From Ganoderma boninense (Eukaryota > Basidiomycota > Agaricomycetes > Polyporales > Polyporaceae), in contig CM035307.1 of NCBI GenBank assembly GCA_002900995.3, forward strand, positions 2,108,001 through 2,172,000: DNA of 64,000 bases, written 5' to 3'. The position numbers and the translations under genes are program-made. Below, one piece after another: positions 1 to 11,846 of this stretch. Every line of letters begins with the position of its first letter. The first letter of the stretch is position 1. Under the pieces are notes generated by a model. That model was not told where the DNA came from and searched no databases. It saw only the letters and a list, made by a program, of their open reading frames with translations.

Positions 1-2069
1 AAAAGTACGCGGATGCGAAGGAGGCTGGTGCGTTGTCATCGTCGTCGTCCCATCGTCCGCGGCGCCCGTGTCGCCGTGCTTCTTCCGGGGCGGGAGCGTC
101 AGGCTGAGCGCGGGCTGTGTGTATAGAGCTGTGGCATATCTTCCACGACGAGCTGGACCTAGACGGGAATGGGCACCTGGAGGCGGAGGAGCTGGAACAT
201 GCGTTGGAGAAGGCCGGTACGTCCTCTAGCGGCTCGTTGTCTGAGCTGAGGCGAGCTGAGAATACTTCCAGGCATTACGTTGTCTCCTTCAACATTGTCT
301 GAGTTCATGACATTCCTCACTTCATCCCCGCACTCGCACGCAATAAGCTTCAAGGAGTTTCGGGACTTTTTGTTGCTCATGCCCCGAAAAGCGTCGCCCG
401 AAGAGATCTTCAGATACTATGAAGTGCGTAAATTCATGGGCGACGACGGGAGAGGAGCGGCTCGCGTCAACATGGAAGGTATGATCGCTTTGAATCAGGC
501 TCGACTTCTTTTGACCGCTATTGACGTCCGTAAGGCGACGTTAGTCTCAGCGCAGAGGATCTATTGCTGCGAGACCAAAGCCATTCTGTGTCTTCGCCCC
601 GAGACGTGCAGGAACTACCGGTCGACCATCAGGCAGCCTACGACGATGCCGAGGACGAAGATGTGGACTACGACGACTTTGAGGAAGACGAAGAGCCTCA
701 TCATAATTGGCTGGGCGGTTCGATGGCCGTCAAGTTCCTTCTTGCCGGTGGTGTTGCTGGAGCGGGTATGTAGACGCTCAGAGAGTTCGATAAGGCGCTC
801 ACTGTCTTTTTGAAGTTTCACGGACATGTACAGCGCCATTTGACAGGTTGAAGATCTTCTTGATTACACGACCACCAGAACTAGGGGGGACTATGCTCTC
901 TTCACAGGCGCCAGCACGAGGGTTCAAGGCAATCCTTGGAGCAATTTCGAGAATATATGCAGAAGGAGGCGTCCGTGCATTCTGGACAGGCAATGGCCTG
1001 TCGGTGGCGAAAATCCTTCCAGAGTCCGCCATCAAGTTCCTCGCATATGAGTCATCCGTTAGTGATTCTCATTCCTAGCAGTACCCTTTGCCGACCCTCT
1101 TCTGTAGAAACGCATGTTTGCGCAGCACTGGGATAAGGTGGAGGACACTCGAGACATCGGCGGTGTCAGCAGGTTTCTTTCTGGCGGCATTGGAGGCATT
1201 AGCAGTCAACTTTGTGGGTGACAGTCCATGCCTTGTGTGCTCGCATCGTTGATCTTCTTTTAGCTATCTACCCCATAGAGACACTCAAGGTACGTCTCGG
1301 CTTGTCCACCGCATCTACGGGTCTTGCTTACTCCATTGACTTAGACACAAATGATGAGTAGCGCAGGCGGTCAGCGTCGGTCACTTCGGGAGGCGGCAGC
1401 CCGACTGTGGCAACTTGGTGGTTTCCGTGCCTACTACCGCGGCCTGACGGTAAGCTCATTTTGCCTTGAATTTATAGTGCATACAACTGCTGACGGTACG
1501 TCACAATTAGATTGGCCTCGTTGGAGTCTTCCCGTGAGTGTCTCTAAGCCGGACGGCTGTTCGCTAGTTTCATTTATCTTTACAGCTATTCCGCGATCGA
1601 CATGAGCACCTTCGAGGCGCTCAAGCTGGCCTACCTGCGGTCGACAGGCAAGGATGAGCCGGGCGTGCTCGCGTTGCTGATGTTTGGCAGCGTGTCTGGG
1701 AGCGTTGGAGCAACAAGTGTATACCCCCTAAATCTCGTCAGAACACGTTTACAGGCGTCCGGATCATCCGGACACCCAGAGCGATACACCGGCATCTTCG
1801 ATGTCATACAGAAGACGTATACAAGGGATGGTTGGCGCGGATTTTACCGTGGCTTATTACCTACATTAGCGAAGGTGCGGTATCGTGGTTGCCGTGCGTA
1901 TCAAAGGAATACACTGACGGCCACCGCGATGCACGCCAGGTGGTACCTGCGGTGTCGATATCTTATGTTGTGTATGAATCTAGCAAGTCAAAGTGAGTCC
2001 CCTGGAATTTTTGGGCTCGCGTTTGGTGCGTTTCGCTCACCGTGTTTTCGTGGTAGGTTGGGCGTGTAG
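1..2069 (+). CDS. EF-hand mitochondrial carrier (SCaMC/ATP-Mg-Pi type), 5' end outside window
   Basis: This gene encodes a calcium-regulated mitochondrial inner-membrane carrier, most like the SCaMC/Sal1 ATP-Mg/phosphate exchangers. The visible protein starts inside the N-terminal regulatory half: an EF-hand loop (DLDGNGHLEAEEL, exon 127-216), then a region with the family motif SPSTLSEFMTFL (exon from 272), an acidic linker, and the three-repeat carrier domain. Carrier signatures seen are TCTAPFDRLKIF (about 820-855), the GGVRAFWTGNG and YPIETLKTQ repeats, and a third repeat with YPLNLVRTRLQ and GWRGFYRGLLP. Introns that keep frame include 28-126, 217-271, 479-534, 766-815 and 1993-2056. The last one matters: reading through gives an immediate stop, splicing gives the family ending KLGV and the stop at 2067-2069. 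The first exon is open at the window edge, so the start is missing. Calcium control is inferred from the EF-hand. Confidence 0.9.
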
Positions 2070-2420
2070 TCGCTTTCATTTTGCTATCTTATATGTCTGG
2101 ACCCGTTGCACAATACACCCATCTAGAGCAGTCGACCATTGTTACTCCGGCCATCACGCACTGTATCCTCGCACTTTAGTCTGAATACACTAATAATATA
2201 CACCCAGAATTGTGCGAGCCTTGTGGCGGACTGGGACTGGCGTGGGTGAATGGGGCTGTGCATGTGCACGCGTTACTCTCGTAAGCCTGTAAGTTTACAT
2301 AATCATCCGGCCTCAGCCAGCCGCATTCAAGCTTCACGGGCTTCACCAGTCAGAAGTTCACGCCTCCATTTCACCCTCTATCCAAAGTCGACTGTTTGGG
2401 CCTGATCTACGTTCGTCGTC
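2070..2420. other. Intergenic spacer
   Basis: No open frame with coding character or RNA gene is visible. It presumably holds the 3' UTR of the carrier gene and the promoter of the small gene that starts at 2421. Confidence 0.5.
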
Positions 2421-2985
2421 ATGGAGTACATCCCGCGATACTCGCAGCCTTTCACACTGCAAGAGGCGAGGCAGCTCGCGGTGCCAATCATCACGGAAGG
2501 TCCGCATTCCTTCCTTCAGGCGCATCCGCACCAGATAGTACACTCACTCCCCCTGAATCTATCCCAGAGATCTCTCGTCTACAGAACTCCCTGGCACATC
2601 TCCAGAGGACGCAGGACGACCTGAAAAGAGCGCTGTCAACAGCCCCCCGCGATGCTGATTTGACAGAGGCGTTTGAGGAGAACGAAACCGTTATGTAAGA
2701 CCGCAAATTGCATCTTAAATCATATTCACCAAAGGCTTTTCTAGTGGTTCTCAAAGTGAGAGAATCAGCATGTTACAGATCGTCCTGGCCGAGAAGGGGG
2801 TGCCGTTCAGTGCCCATTACGGTGCCGGTGGTACGCAACCCACTGGCAGTGATGCAGGTTCTCAAACTTCGAGATATGCAGACTCCTCGCGGCCGGCCGC
2901 AAACCAACACATGGCTGACCCAGCTGGGCCAGTTGGGCCAGTTCCAACATCGAATGACAGTCGAGAGGGAGGCATCTACTTGTAG
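2421..2985 (+). CDS. Tma17/Adc17-like small protein
   Basis: A three-exon gene (2421-2499, 2568-2694, 2745-2985) for a protein of about 148 residues. After a short N-terminus (MEYIPRYSQPFTLQEAR) comes a helical region with the pattern NSLAHLQRTQDDLKRAL, then EAFEENETVIGSQSERISML, and a proline/glycine-rich tail ending EGGIYL. The order 'HLQR..., ENE.VI, ERI..L' and a short acidic or polar tail resemble yeast Tma17/Adc17, an assembly chaperone for the proteasome ATPase ring. The match is by pattern only, so the assignment is tentative; a prefoldin-like or other small coiled-coil protein is possible. Both introns are 50-68 nt and restore the frame exactly. The start at 2421 is the only ATG that reads into the conserved region. 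It lies 351 nt after the carrier gene and about 120 nt before a tRNA gene. Confidence 0.55.
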
Positions 2986-3073
2986 ATAAATCTCGAATCG
3001 GAGAGTCGTTGAATGTGTGCTCAGAGTCAAAGTGCAATCAAAGCGTTGAGGGCTTTTCGACCAAAATGGTCTC

Positions 3074-3080
3074 TATATAA
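3074..3080 (+). promoter_or_regulatory. TATA box upstream of tRNA-Val
   Basis: TATATAA lies 23-29 nt before the first base of the tRNA, the spacing of an upstream TATA element that can aid TFIIIB placement at tRNA genes. Assignment is by position only. Confidence 0.5.
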
Positions 3081-3102
3081 GGCCACCCGTACCTTCATGT
3101 AT

Positions 3103-3176
3103 GGGTCGGTGGCGTAGCTGGTTATCGCATCTGTCTAACACACAGAAGGTCCTCAGTTCGATCCTGGGCCGACTCA
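3103..3176 (+). tRNA. tRNA-Val (anticodon AAC), no intron
   Basis: The 74-nt sequence folds as a complete cloverleaf. The acceptor stem GGGTCGG pairs with CCGACTC (one G-T). The D arm has GCG/CGC, the anticodon stem TCTGT pairs with ACAGA around the loop CTAACAC (anticodon AAC, valine), and the T arm CTCAG/CTGGG encloses TTCGATC. The A box (TGGCGTAGCTGGTTA) and B box (GTTCGATCC) are both present. The discriminator base is A and a T6 run just downstream (about 3178-3183) is a Pol III terminator. Confidence 0.96.
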
Positions 3177-3177
3177 G

Positions 3178-3183
3178 TTTTTT
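3178..3183 (+). terminator. RNA polymerase III oligo-T terminator
   Basis: A T6 run directly after the tRNA discriminator base, the usual Pol III stop. Confidence 0.85.
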
Positions 3184-3436
3184 CTCCCCGGCTCTGGCGT
3201 TCCTGTCAGTCCGGCACGACCCACTTGGAGGACAAGCAAGGCTGTGGTGACTCAGATACCATGGCTGATAGTAATACTTCATACGATTCACTACACTTCC
3301 CTGGATAACTGCAAGCCTACAGGGATGTGACTCAACGGAAAGCCTAGAATACGGTAAGGGCGGTCGAAGCACCAGAAACAATCAGGCTGAGAAATGCGAC
3401 GTCCAAGGCCAGATCATTTCCAGTGATGGACAGGCC

Positions 3437-6400
3437 TTAACGCCGCTTCCGGGCTTTGCTCTTGGAACCACTCGGCTGGAGCGACTGATGTACTGTGCAA
3501 CGTGAGGAAATGTCTCCTAGTCCTGGTCACGCACCTTCTTTGAGGCGACCGCTGTCGCTCCTGTTTCCGCCGTCTGGTTCTTCCGGGCTGCAGACCTCTA
3601 TCACAAGTCGAGTTCGTGAACGATCGCGCGGCGGAGCATCACAAGTACCAACCAAACGTTTGTAGGGCCTCGGTGCCTTCGGCTCCTCCACAGGTTTCGG
3701 CGGAGAATCGGACTTCTTCCTCTTGCCGAAAGACGAAACAGGTGTCGCTTTCTCCGCCGTGGCGATCTCGTCGTTGAAGTCAAGAATCTCGTCAGAGCAG
3801 TCGGTCGCGAGCCTACTAAATCTGGGCTTGCTTGGTCGGGCAACCCTAGCTACAGCAGCGGTCTTCCGAGTTTCCTTTGCGGACGGACTTTCGGCAAGGT
3901 TCCTTGCTGGCGCGATCGGGGCAGGTACATCATTCAAAGGAGTCGCATGGCGTTCACTACGATTTGGTTTCGGTGTGGACTTCGCCGGAACGGGGATATC
4001 GACGGTCGTAGGCTACAGGTGCACCAAGGGTCCAGATTGATGCTGCTGAAAGACATATATTAAGGCGCGCACCTGCCCATCCCTATCTGGAGCTTGGAGC
4101 GGTGAACTGCTCTGTCCAGAAGACATCCATGAAGTAGGGTCGATCATGGAATGATCAGCTACCGGTTCCGGAGTTGGCTTGGCCTTGTATGATGCAAGAC
4201 AAGGAAGGACATTGAGAAGGCTCGGGTATCTAGTAGACCTTCTTGAAGTCTCACCTTCTCGCTCAAGTGCCTTGCCAAGGTAGTTTCGAGAAGCTGCACT
4301 TTCGATCGCATCTCCTTGAGCATGTTATCACGCTACAAACGTTGTCAATACGAGGGCTGTCGTGGAAAACCGGACTCACACGGCGGAGCTCGTTCCGGTT
4401 CGTCACCAATTCTTGCTCGTAGATGGTTTGTGAGGTTTTGATGAGTGTGGTAATGAATACCTTCTCTTCCTCACTCTTGTGACCATCAGTCCACATCCTC
4501 AAAGCCAGGGAGGTGGGAGACTCACCAGGTCTCCAACACGGTAACGAGCGTCCAGAGTCTTCGCCCGTACAATACTTTCCATCTCAGCAGTTTCCAAAGC
4601 CGTGATACGAGACCTAAGCCTCCCAAGTTCAGCTTCAGTATCGGGGGACGGAAGGCGGGCTTGGTTCAGTTGTTCTCTGAGGCCTTGAATTTCGACCTCG
4701 AGCGACTGGTTGCGGCCTTCAGCCAAAGCGAGTCGAGAACGAGCGTCTTTAAGATCGTCAGTCAATTCGTTAAGACGTCTATCTTCAACCTCCAGGCGTG
4801 CAGTGAATCCCGAATCCTGCTGTTCGAGCCGGTTCGCATGTTCTTTTTGCATAGCAAGCATACATGCCTCCTGGCGTTTGACCGCTGCGTCCAAGACGTC
4901 CACAGTTGCTTGGCTGCTGAGCTTTTGCTCTCGCAAGATGGAGATCTCTAGCTCTAGTTTCGCAGTGGTCTCCGCCAGGGCTTTCTGCCTCCCAAATCTC
5001 AGTGCAGTCAACCCAAATTCCAAGGAGCTACGCACCGCATATGTTGACTGGGCTTCCAGCAGTCGCTCCTAAGGCAAATTAGCCACTCCTCGCGTCACGC
5101 CACAACGTCCATTGGTACCTGAGCATCACCAGCAGACTCTCGAGTAAGCCTGAGTGTGACCGACTGGTCTTCAAACCGTTCCTCAAGAGCCTGAACGAGA
5201 AGCGTCACTCATTAGTGAGTGCAGTGGCCATAGCGAAACGTATGGCAAATACCTGACAACGCATGTCGGCTTGCTGCAACCTGAAGGAAAATGTGTAAGG
5301 TGATACACTTGTGAGAGAAAAACTGCCATATATACTTTTGGAGGCGAAGATCGAGCTCCTGACGAGCAGAGGCGAGACTTGACTCTAGGTCGTTGACTTT
5401 GTCCTCTAAAATCTGCTTCTCCTTCAGCAGGCGTTTATTATCGTTTGAGGTTACTTGTCCGCCAGCATCGATTGCACCCAGTTGGCTTCGAAGTCCTTGC
5501 ACCTTCATCTTCATGTCCGTATTCTCTGCTTCTAACGCCGCGATCCTGTCGCCAGCGTCCAATCAGCATGCCTGAAAGTATGTCGTCCATCTGTACCTGG
5601 CCGTGAGCGCAAGAATCTGCGCCTCTTTCTCCGAACTCAACACGGTCAAACCAGCGGAATGTGCCTCCTCCTTCGAAATCACATCCTTGAGTCGGTCAAG
5701 TCTATGTTGCAACTTGCGATATTCATATGATGTTTTCGGAAGAGTTATCAGGCCACTTACTCAGGTTGCAACTCACGAAGTACGGTGATGCACCTGTCCT
5801 TTTCGGCGATTACTTCATTCAGCCTCGCATTCCTGGTCGTGTTTGAGAACATTTGAGAATATGTGCGATGATGATACATAAGAACTTACTCAGTCTGAAC
5901 ACTCTGTAGCAAGGTCAATTCCGTGTCTTTCTGATGGATCCGTCCCCGCAGCTCCTCGATCCTAGGGAACGTATGGTTGAGTATCGAAGACATGCAGGTA
6001 TCGAGGACTCTCGTACTTTTCCTGAGCGGAGGCGAACTTCGCTTCTGTCTCTGCAGCAGCAGCGAGGGCTTCATATTGCTCATCTCGCTGATCCTTGAGG
6101 CATATTGCGAGCGACGATAACTCCTCCGCTAACAACATATTATACACAACAGTCTCTGATCACTGTCTTGCATGAAGATACATACTTGTGTCCCGTATGG
6201 TGTCATTCGCTCGGCTCAATGTTGCATGGTCATGAGCTTGAGCAGTTTCGAGTTCGAGAATCCGGCTCTTTGCCTCGGCAAGCTCCCCTCCTGTCGACTG
6301 AAGACGGTCACGCAGAAGATCGGCAACCTGCTGACCTGAAAGTCGACACGTCGTTACTTCAACCCTCCCAAGACGTTTTTTTTTTTAAAAAAAAAACGTA

Positions 6401-7677
6401 CTCCTGGAGCACTCCAATTGAAGCGTGTTCATGACGTTCTTCATCTCTGCAGACTTCGCCCACCCTTCGTTCGGTTCTAAGTAGGGTTCTATACCTAAAA
6501 AATCTCATTATTAGCGCCAAGTTTCTCGAACATAGTGGTAGCTTACGTTTCATGAGTTCTGTCGTCGAGTTTCGCAGGTCTTGAACGTCAGCTAAAGAAG
6601 TACGAATATCGCGAGTAACACCAAAAGACTCCTCAGATCTAGTCTTGAGGTCATCCAAAGCGGTACGTAAGGCTTCAAGACTAGCATACACGAGGTCAAT
6701 ATATGCTATATCAAGCTGCTGTATGGAATGAACACCTCTGCGAGCTGGCCTGTAAGCTTTGTTTCGCTGCGTTTTTGACGGCCTTCAATCGTTGAGAAAG
6801 ATCGTCCTTCTCCTTCGCAGCGCAATCGACCCGGGCTTGTAAAAACGCAATTTCTCGTCGCTACAAACGGCTTAAAGTGCATATATGCATCAGAATCACG
6901 GTAGAGACGCACCAATTCTTCGACTTCTAACTTGGCATTTCGGAGGTCTGTCGCACCTCGCATCATGATGGACGATATGTCATCTTCTGGCCGACCACGA
7001 ACAGAGCTTAGAACTGATGCGCTCCTAGAGTGCGTCCGAGGAGTGACTTGGTGAGGCTGGGTAGGGAAATAGGCTTCTCCCAGATCCATTGCGCCAGCAA
7101 CAGGGCCCTGTGTCGATGGCTCCTGAAACTCGTCTACGAGAATCATAAGCGTAGTTCGATGATCATCTAGCGAGGACTGCATACCTGAATCCAGTCGTTG
7201 GCGAAGACTCTTCGTTCGCCCTCTCTCTGAGACGACACGCAAATGAGAGGTATCTGGTGCGTCCTTGAGCGGGGCTGATTGACTTCCTATCAGATTAGAC
7301 CGAGTGTTTGAGGGATATACGCGTGATAATGCTAAGGTACGAGTGATGTGGGGTGTGATTGAGGCTGAAACAGAGCGTATACCAGAGAGTCCTTCACCAG
7401 CACTAGTACCTTCAACCTTCGGAGAAGCAAATCGGGAGTTGATGATAAGGCGGCTCCTCTGAGAGTCATCTTGGCGAGCACGTCGTAATGATTCGTCGGG
7501 ATCATCGTCTTGAAATATTGGTCTCCCTTCGCCGCTTCGACTCCCTGCGGTTTGACCACCGAGCTGCCAGTGGTCAGCAGCAGTGGGGTAGTTCGCGACG
7601 GCCAACACGGAATGTTCTTGCGCGTTCTTTACTAGGGATGATGGAAAAAGCCTTTGTCGTAAGGAGCTGCCGCTCAT
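3437..7677 (-). CDS. Long coiled-coil protein of unknown function
   Basis: A many-exon gene on the minus strand. I chose the ATG at 7675-7677 because it is the first ATG in the frame (MSGSSLRQRLF...); upstream in-frame starts are only GTG. The N-terminal ~250 residues are low-complexity and rich in S, R, D and P. The middle is a long heptad-rich coiled coil, for example IAALEAENTDMKMKVQGL (about 5510-5555) and MESIVRAKTL (about 4565). The C-terminal ~170 residues are basic and Ser/Pro-rich, ending in GSKSKARKRR, which looks like a nuclear localisation signal. Frame-preserving introns of about 50-60 nt separate the exons; the last runs from about 3518 to 3477 and leads to the stop at 3437-3439. 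No catalytic domain is visible. A structural role at chromatin, the spindle or the cytoskeleton is possible but not shown. A T11A10 palindrome lies inside one intron (6373-6399). Confidence 0.75.
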
Positions 7678-8043
7678 GTTCAAGCACGGTGCGATGGACA
7701 AGGCTCGTCGTGGTTGAGAAGAGAGAGCCAGTCCGAACAGACGCTGGACACTTGTTACGTGAGGCGACGCGCTCACGTGCCTGCGTCGCGTCCTAATTTA
7801 GGGCTGTCTGTGGCTGAAGAAACATCTGGAAAACCCATATTAGCCAATTTGCTCTACTGGTACTATTGTTGCAATAATTGTATTCTATTTGTTACTACTC
7901 TACTTATTATAACTACTTTATATCTCCAGTAGACTTACTTAGATATACTATACTACTATTGTAGAGATTGAATATACACATGAGACTATGGTTGCAACAT
8001 TTATATATACAAGCAGCATAAAAGTGTAAACATCAAGTAAATA
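7678..8043. other. AT-rich spacer between coiled-coil gene and Plavaka remnant
   Basis: From about 7800 the sequence turns strongly AT-rich and CpG-poor, and stays so into the last exon of the transposase remnant. It should hold the promoter of the coiled-coil gene and one end of the transposon, but I could not find a convincing terminal inverted repeat. Confidence 0.4.
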
Positions 8044-11000
8044 CTATATTAAAGTCATATACATGTGCATATCACTGTAGCGGTTAACCCAGAACTTGTT
8101 ACATAAATCTAATACAGTTGTACTAGTCCAGGCACGAGGAATATCATTGTTACAAAGAGGAAACAAATGACAGCTGCGATGAATCTTAGTTACTTCTACA
8201 ACACTTGCAAGCCTGTCACCATCTGCATTACAAGAAGGCCGTACTTCATATAATCCATGTATAGAGTTAGGTTGCCCAAAGTCTGTAAACCACTCAATGT
8301 ATGCTAATGGTCCTGGTGCATAATCATATCAGGAAATAGCTCACGGCATGCAGTCTTTGAAAGTTTGAAAACAAGCCTCAATCTTCCCACTCGATATCCT
8401 GCAGTATATGTTGTCATTAAAATAAAGAGACATGCCTATAATATCTAGCACTACACACCTTGGACCCCTACTTGACCACCAGTGCCATCATTCACCAGCA
8501 CAGTATCAAAGCGAGCAGGCACAAGCCGCCCACGCTTATCTTTCCGGGCTGGACGTGCATGTGCTGTATCCCGGGTGTCTTCCATAATGCCAAGGTGTTG
8601 GGCATCCTCAAGAGCAAACTTCAACTTGTGGAATACTGGAAAGGCTGAAAATCGGAAGAAGACACCCCTAGATTTGCGCTCGATCTCAGCTGGTGTTAAT
8701 GATGAGTCTCTATATGTGACAACAAAGCGGGCAAGTGCATCACGGATGAAGGTGGCACCGTACAATGCAATAGCAGCATCAAAGCGCAGAGCTGCAACAT
8801 TTGGTGTTTTTGCGATATGAATCCGAGATAGTGTGAGAGAGCCGTTGGATGGGAGGATCTGAGGGTGTTGGTAGGGCATAGGGGAGGTAGGTGGGGCAGG
8901 GCCAGGCTGTGGCTGCTGTGACTGGGATTTTGAAGATCGCATTTGCTCTAGGCGCCATTCAACCACAGCTTCATGACGCAAAACCTTCTCCGCGCGCTCG
9001 AGCCACAGTGTCATCTGAGGAAACTCGTCTTATGGTTAGTTGCCGGTAGGCTTCCTTTGCGAAGTCGATATGTAGGCGCTCCGTATACTGTGTATCATAG
9101 TTGTCTGTTGTTCCAAAGAGCTTGATAGAGCTGCGTAGTGGTCATAGGAATGGAGCTTCGGAATTATGAAGTTGGTGCGGATGCCGAGATCGATAAACAC
9201 AGCCTTGTTAGCATGGAAGCGCTCAAGTGCGCCATGTTGAGCAGCGAGAGAGTCTCAGAGGTGTGGGATGGGTACTGCGCCAGATAAAGAAAGTCGAGAA
9301 ATCCGCGGACTGCACGGACAAGACGCACAGTCGACATGCCTGACCGGGAGGGGACACCGATGATGAGAGCCAGCATGAAGCGACAGATATCTGCATGCTC
9401 CTTGCCCGTCACGCGCTGGAGAGTAGTGATGCCCTTGAAGAAGAATCCGGATTTGGTGGTTGGGAGGGAGCCGCCGACAACGTGCATCCAGCTCTTCTGA
9501 ACTATAGGCCTGCCGAAGCCAGAGGAGGAGGTGCTTGACGAGACCTTGATAGATCTGATGGAGAATGTCGGGGGTGATGGATTGGAAGATGTTGACGAAG
9601 GGAAGATCTTCCCAAAACGGATGACGGACTGGTTTGACGCCGACTTCATCGCAGGCCTTCGCAAATGCTGAACTGAGTTATTGACCTCCGCAAGGGCGCT
9701 GCGAACCTTTTTGGGATCTCGGAGAGATCGATGTGCATCGAAGGTGGCCCCGACGTCTTCTCGTGGATGTCGCACTTAGGACAGGTACCATTCTTGCAAC
9801 AGGTGACAAGAAGCTGCTCTGGATAGTCGCCGACGTACATAGCGAAGATTGGGTGACCACGCCGTGCGATGCCATCACCGCTGACAACCTTGATCCCGTG
9901 AATGCCAGCCTGGACGAGAGGTTTCAGGATGGTGGCCATGCACTTGTGGAAAAGGTTCGCAAGTGCACGGCGACGAGCAGCCTTATTCGTGATGTGCTCA
10001 AGTCGAGACGATGGGAGGTAGGCAAGGAGGATTTGGCCCTGACGAGAGGGTTTACGGCGGACGTGCTTCGGTAGGTTTCTGATCGTCATGTATACGGGAT
10101 AGGCCGTACGGCTGCCAAAGACCGTGAGTTGTGTCTTGTCTGACGAGACTATGATCGGAATGATGGTCGCGCCGGGCTTCTGTTTCTCGAGTTCAGCCTG
10201 TTGAAGACATGTGAGTTATCGTTGTGCACGAAGAGCAAGCAAAGAACATACCTGTGTCTCCCACCACCACCTGCCCGTAGTGCATGTCGAAATATACGCG
10301 GACAGTCTGGTCTTCGTCTGCATAGTGCCGCTCCGGAGTGAAGACGAGGAGACCGTTGAACTCGGGGTCCCCGTACAGAGCGCGGATACACTGGATGACG
10401 TCCCGATAGAAGACCTCAAATGCTTCTCCTCCGACGATGATCTCACGCCGGGTAAACCTGGGGCGCCCAGAGGCAAGCTCGTCGTCGACCTTCTTGTTGA
10501 GCTCGCGGCTGTTCCGGAATGAAAGCCCGAGGAGGTCAGCGAGCTGGTAAGAGTGTCAGAACATGAAGATGGGCAGCAAAAATGATAGAAGAACTTACAT
10601 CTTCAATCTGAAGCAGCTCTGTTACTGCGGTAGAGCCAGGACCACGCATCTTGGCCCATCTTGCGACCAGCCAGTCGATGCGCGACACGAAAGGGTGGTA
10701 CGGGTTGTCGGAAGTGTCTGCTTGTACCCCTCGTAGAAGGGGTCCTCGCGCTGCTGGCTGATCGGGGCACCAGCGTGAACCCCCTGGGAATTGAGACACA
10801 TACGTCTTCGTGTGGAGACGGTCGGCGGCGCGGCGTTGATCGTCTCGAGTGTCCGGTCCGTCGATGGGTTCGTCGGAGCGAGGGGCGGCAGCAGCAGCGC
10901 GTGAATGTGCAACGGGTGGCGGCGGCGGCTCCCAGCCTCTTTCCTCCTCCAGATTGAGGGCGTCCTCCTCCTCTTCATATTCCTCCTCCTCATCCTGGCC

Positions 11001-11483
11001 CTCGTCCTCCTCCACACCATCTGCTGCTCCGCCCTCACCGCCGCTGTATTCCGGATCTACCTCCATCGGGTCGCCGGCCGGTCCGTCTAGCCCCGAGTCG
11101 TCCTCCGAGGGTTCATTGGGTGCGAACTCGTCGTAATCGTCGAAGTCCGCGGGGTCGTACTCGCCGAAATAGTCGCCTTGGAAGTGAGGAAGCAGGCGTT
11201 CGGGGTCATCGTCGTCGGGAAGGGCAGAGTGGGAGGCTGCGTAATCAGAGTCCGGGTTGTGAATAGAAGACGGGGCCGAATTGCGTGCAGTGGAGCTTGA
11301 CGATGTGGGCGATGGGGCTGGGTCTTCGTTTGTTAGGGCGGAAAGCTGTCGCTCGCGGACGGCGACGCATTGAGGCTTGTGGGTCTGGGCGAGATGCGAA
11401 TTGAGGCCTGATAAGGTGAATAAAGACAGGCAACCGGGGCATCGATGCGTTCTCTGCCCAGCGCGACGGGATTTCCGGCCCAT
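8044..11483 (-). pseudogene. Plavaka-family DNA transposase, decayed
   Basis: The minus strand encodes a recognisable Plavaka-type transposase, a DNA transposon family common in basidiomycetes and usually grouped with CACTA-like elements. From the ATG at 11483 it shows a C2H2 zinc finger (CPGCLSLFTLSGLNSHLAQTH), an acidic Asp/Glu-rich stretch, then the core with GGEAFEVFYRDVIQCIRALYGDPEF, SSDKTQLTVFGSRTAYPVYMTI, NKAARRRALANLFHKCM, VGDYPEQLLVTC, SITPDILHQIYQGLVKH, KGITTLQRVTGKEHADICRF and FLDFLYLAQYPSHT. The end has GYRVGRLRLVFKL and AYIEWFTDFGQPN, with a stop at 8044-8046. Normal introns can be drawn, for example about 8399-8460. The core nevertheless needs frame changes near 9715-9730, 9664-9675, 9435-9450 and 8322-8332, so the copy is dead. 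Terminal repeats and target duplication were not found. Confidence 0.85.
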
Positions 11484-11846
11484 GAATAAATGAGAAGGGA
11501 GCAGAATATACGTGATAAGATGCAGGAGAGCAAGTTAGATACAATGCACGCAGAGTGTACACAAGCAAGGAATAAGCGGTGGCGGCTGTTGTTTGGTCAC
11601 GAAACTCAAGCTCCGCGAGGCTTTCCACGGACGCTATATTCAAGGCGTCAGTGCGCTCCCATCTGCCCCAATCATCCAACACTCACCACGACACTCGTTT
11701 TGCTCCCTATTCCCCGCACTTTCCTTAACAGTAACCCCCCGTCCTTCATTCCTTTCATTCACCTCTACCCTCCGTCCCGGTCTCTCGCCTCTACCCTCCG
11801 TCCCGGTCTCTCGCTTCTCTTGTACGCGCCCATTCTATCAATCGTG
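11484..11846. promoter_or_regulatory. Promoter/leader of the DUF6532 gene with a 26-bp tandem repeat
   Basis: This spacer between the divergent transposase remnant and the DUF6532 gene turns strongly pyrimidine-rich after about 11660, typical of a fungal core promoter or 5' leader. It contains two perfect 26-bp direct copies (11763-11788 and 11789-11814) ending 32 nt before the ATG. Confidence 0.5.
11763..11814 (+). repeat. Perfect 2 x 26-bp tandem repeat
   Basis: Two adjacent identical pyrimidine-rich units starting CTCTACCCTCCGTCCCGG. They sit in the presumed 5' leader of the DUF6532 gene. Confidence 0.9.

Noticed and set aside
7790..11660. Terminal inverted repeats of the Plavaka element
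   Set aside because: I searched both flanks by eye for CACTA/CACTG-type or other matching ends and found none convincing, including no match to the MITE termini.
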